Source: Promethearchaeota archaeon
Lineage (GTDB): Archaea > Asgardarchaeota > Lokiarchaeia > Sigynarchaeales > SOKP01
Length of the DNA stretch: 8,675 bases
Assembly (NCBI GenBank): GCA_016839425.1
Contig: JAEOUI010000110.1
Coordinates: 1 to 8,675, forward strand
Reading direction: 5' to 3'
Shown here: one piece after another, positions 6,959 to 8,675 of the stretch
How positions within the stretch are numbered: position 1 is the stretch's first letter
Layout: every line of letters begins with the position of its first letter
Program-made: the position numbers and the translations under genes
The notes under the pieces: model-generated
Database searches by the model: none
Told to the model about the DNA's origin: nothing
The model's input: only the letters and a program-made list of their open reading frames with translations

Positions 6959-7141
6959 AAGAATGTGCTTTTATGGGATTTTTTCAATGCAAATAAAACT
7001 ATAAATTTTGACAACAATAATATTCTTAATAGTGATTATCACGCAAAAGATTGAGTTTAATTAATTCATGCTATTATATGGTAAATAAAGCATTAAGATC
7101 ATAATGTTAAATTAATAAATATCGTTATCGTTTAAAAAAAA

Positions 7142-7149
7142 AAATATAA
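7142..7149 (+). promoter_or_regulatory. TATA-like box of the surface protein gene
   Basis: The sequence AAATATAA follows an A-rich run at 7134-7144 and is centred about 27 bases before ATG 7173. That spacing would place the transcription start at or just before the ATG, giving a nearly leaderless mRNA. The surroundings are AT-rich, so support is moderate. Confidence 0.4.
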
Positions 7150-7172
7150 CCTACAAAAGAGATGTAGAAAGA

Positions 7173-8630
7173 ATGGTAAGTTTTAGCTCGCAAATCAAAC
7201 AGAAAAAGAAGTTCGCAATATGTACCTTTTTAATTATTTTAGGGTTGTTTTATATTGTAGCAATAAATTGCTTTGAATTTCGTCATGATGAAACATTAAC
7301 AGAGAGGGGATCTTTCCCAAGAGTATTAACAGCTAATCCTCCAAGCGTTAACATTACTAATTTAAACGATGGCGACGTGTTCGAAGCCCCGAATACTGTT
7401 CTAATTAACGCAACTATCGAGGACGACGATACGAGCGTTTCTATAGCGAAGGTGTTAATTAATAGTTCTACAATGTCACTAAACTTGACTATGGAAGAAA
7501 AAATGGGAACATGGTCTACCTCGTGGGACAATATTAGCAAATACGAATTAGGAATTTATACGATAACCGTCTGGGCGTCTGACGAAAACGGAGAGATAAA
7601 TATGACTCAATCGGTTAATATCGAACTAATTGACACGACTGATCCATTTTCAAACGATTTAACTCTTGAGGAACCTTTTAGAACCTGGCCTTTAAGGCTT
7701 GATTGGATTCTTTACGATAATTACGAATCTGGTGGGGAATATAGAGTGTGGTGCAGAGATCCCCAGGGAGATATCTCTATGGTAAGAGATTGGTCGCCTT
7801 GGACTAATGGAACTATTTTATGGGTTGATATAAACACATCAATCCCGGGTATTTTCAATTACACGATCGAATATCGCGATGGTGCGAATTTATACGGATT
7901 ATCAGATTCAGTTATTGTTAATGTTTCTGATTATGCATATCTTTGTTCTTATTATAATCCTACTATAATCGATCTCAATAAGGAATCGGGAATCTCATTA
8001 AACATTAATGTGAGCTCAGATGCAGTCCTTACAATAGATGACCAATCCGATCCTTTTTCAAACATAAGTAAAGTTAATAACGGTAATAACTTTGCACGAT
8101 ACTATCATATTAGGATATTCAATTGGACTCGCATTGAAACCAGTGAAATGCTCGAAAGCGCAGTCTTAAGATTTTATTATCAAACAGGTCAGATTAACGC
8201 GCTTGAAAATTTGCGGGTCTATCGTTTTGATGAAATCACAGAATCCTGGACTAATATAGATTATTCATTAAATAGTCTGGAAAATTATGTAGAAATTACG
8301 ATAACCGAATTCTCGTATCTTGTCTTTTTCGAACTCGAAGAAACACTTCCAATGACAAGATCTTCCGATTCCAATTCAATTGATCCATTTTTAATCCTAA
8401 TTATTCTCGTTTTAAGCGCAATTGGCTTATCAGCAGTATCGAGTTATACTTTTTTTTCAAGAAAAAACAAAAAAAAATTTAAGAGTAAAGTTAAACGAAG
8501 CAAGTATTTAATTGATTCCTCTCAGAGCAGGCAAAAGGATACTTTGAAAAATAGTATAGTTGAGCCCCCAAAAACGATTAGAATTAAATCCATCCTTCAA
8601 GATGCGTCCTTAACAAAAACTAGTTTATAA
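7173..8630 (+). CDS. membrane-anchored, heavily N-glycosylated surface protein with Ig-like domains
   Basis: The 485-residue protein starts with a Lys-rich segment and a hydrophobic helix (about 14-33), a signal or anchor sequence. Residues 57-153 form a beta-sandwich resembling an Ig-like domain (PPSVNITNLNDGDVF at the start, GIYTITVWASDENG near the end). Residues 154-252 look like a second such domain and 253-388 like a third, beta-rich one ending close to the membrane. Thirteen N-x-S/T sequons occur at 60, 79, 97, 104, 120, 143, 212, 221, 229, 250, 279, 297 and 317; none lies in the C-terminal tail. A second helix at about 405-428 is followed by a basic KNKKKFKSKVKRSK stretch and a tail of about 57 residues rich in Ser, Thr and Lys, which fixes the C-terminus in the cytoplasm. 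ATG 7173 lies soon after a TATA-like box. It is probably a cell-surface adhesion, scaffold or sensor protein; the ligand is unknown. The 45 bases after the stop show no clear gene. Confidence 0.87.
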   Translation: MVSFSSQIKQKKKFAICTFLIILGLFYIVAINCFEFRHDETLTERGSFPRVLTANPPSVNITNLNDGDVFEAPNTVLINATIEDDDTSVSIAKVLINSSTMSLNLTMEEKMGTWSTSWDNISKYELGIYTITVWASDENGEINMTQSVNIELIDTTDPFSNDLTLEEPFRTWPLRLDWILYDNYESGGEYRVWCRDPQGDISMVRDWSPWTNGTILWVDINTSIPGIFNYTIEYRDGANLYGLSDSVIVNVSDYAYLCSYYNPTIIDLNKESGISLNINVSSDAVLTIDDQSDPFSNISKVNNGNNFARYYHIRIFNWTRIETSEMLESAVLRFYYQTGQINALENLRVYRFDEITESWTNIDYSLNSLENYVEITITEFSYLVFFELEETLPMTRSSDSNSIDPFLILIILVLSAIGLSAVSSYTFFSRKNKKKFKSKVKRSKYLIDSSQSRQKDTLKNSIVEPPKTIRIKSILQDASLTKTSL

Positions 8631-8675
8631 GAGAGTGAAATCACGAATATAGAAGTATCCATGCTAGAAAGGGCG

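Larger units (their letters stand above)
6647..7172 (+). other. 526-base intergenic stretch without a convincing gene
   Basis: The stretch is AT-rich and separates the reductase from the surface protein gene. I see no tRNA, no repeat array and no mobile element. It holds an oligo-T terminator at its start, a 39-codon open frame at 6839-6958 followed in frame by TAG and 31 more sense codons, a 7-base inverted repeat at 6879-6885 and 6905-6911 (CGGATTT and AAATCCG, 19-base loop), a short palindrome GTGATTATCAC at 7032-7042, and a TATA-like element at its end. Confidence 0.6.

Noticed and set aside
7032..7042. Palindrome GTGATTATCAC as an operator.
   Set aside because: Arms of five bases around one base are expected by chance in this much DNA, and it lies about 130 bases from the nearest start.
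7230..7275. Lipoprotein signal ending at Cys33 of the surface protein.
   Set aside because: The residues before Cys33 (AIN) do not fit a lipobox, which needs a small residue directly before the Cys.
7283..7540. Minus-strand open frame of 85 codons.
   Set aside because: It is antisense to the Ig-like domain of the surface protein, which has clear domain and sequon structure on the plus strand.
8661..8675. ATG at 8661 opening five codons to the window edge, in the same frame as the surface protein gene.
   Set aside because: Fifteen bases are too few to support a gene; there is no clear ribosome-binding sequence.

Overview
The window looks like part of an archaeal genome, most plausibly an Asgard (Lokiarchaeota-like) archaeon. 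The base composition is very AT-rich. TATA boxes of the archaeal TTTATATA/TTTATAAA type sit upstream of several starts, and terminators are bare oligo-T runs without hairpins. The window encodes a geranylgeranyl-reductase-family flavoprotein, typical of archaeal ether-lipid metabolism, and a membrane-anchored surface protein dense in N-glycosylation sequons with an Ig-like fold. The archaeal assignment is well supported. The Asgard assignment is an inference from gene style only.

Positions 1-3337 (minus strand) hold a redox operon. It encodes two paralogous GlcD-like FAD-binding oxidases around one HdrD/GlcF-like iron-sulfur subunit with two ferredoxin-type clusters and two intact CCG domains. 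The order of transcription is FAD subunit, Fe-S subunit, second FAD subunit, and the last runs off the left edge. Junctions are tight: 12 bases, then an ATGA overlap. The layout recalls bacterial GlcD-GlcE-GlcF glycolate oxidase, so a 2-hydroxyacid-type dehydrogenase passing electrons into a thiol/Fe-S or quinone pathway is likely; the substrate cannot be read from the sequence. The first FAD gene has no usable start codon in its own frame. Its N-terminus appears to begin in another frame and to need a shift near 3256-3259.

Positions 3338-4332 hold a single minus-strand gene for a seven-helix membrane protein of unknown function, with its own TATA-like box and an oligo-T terminator. Positions 4333-6646 hold a divergent pair: a minus-strand all-helical protein with two Asp-rich motifs spaced as in squalene/phytoene-synthase-type (class I) isoprenoid enzymes, and a plus-strand geranylgeranyl-reductase-family flavoprotein. 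Together they suggest a small isoprenoid or lipid-modifying module. The 199-base spacer between them contains a TATA box and a possible 50-codon minus-strand reading frame.

Positions 6647-7172 are 526 bases without a convincing gene; a 39-codon open frame followed in frame by TAG and 31 more sense codons is the only coding-like signal. Positions 7173-8630 encode the surface protein: an N-terminal signal or anchor, an extracellular region with 13 N-glycosylation sequons, a C-terminal transmembrane helix and a basic cytoplasmic tail. No RNA genes, CRISPR arrays, transposases or defence genes were recognised.
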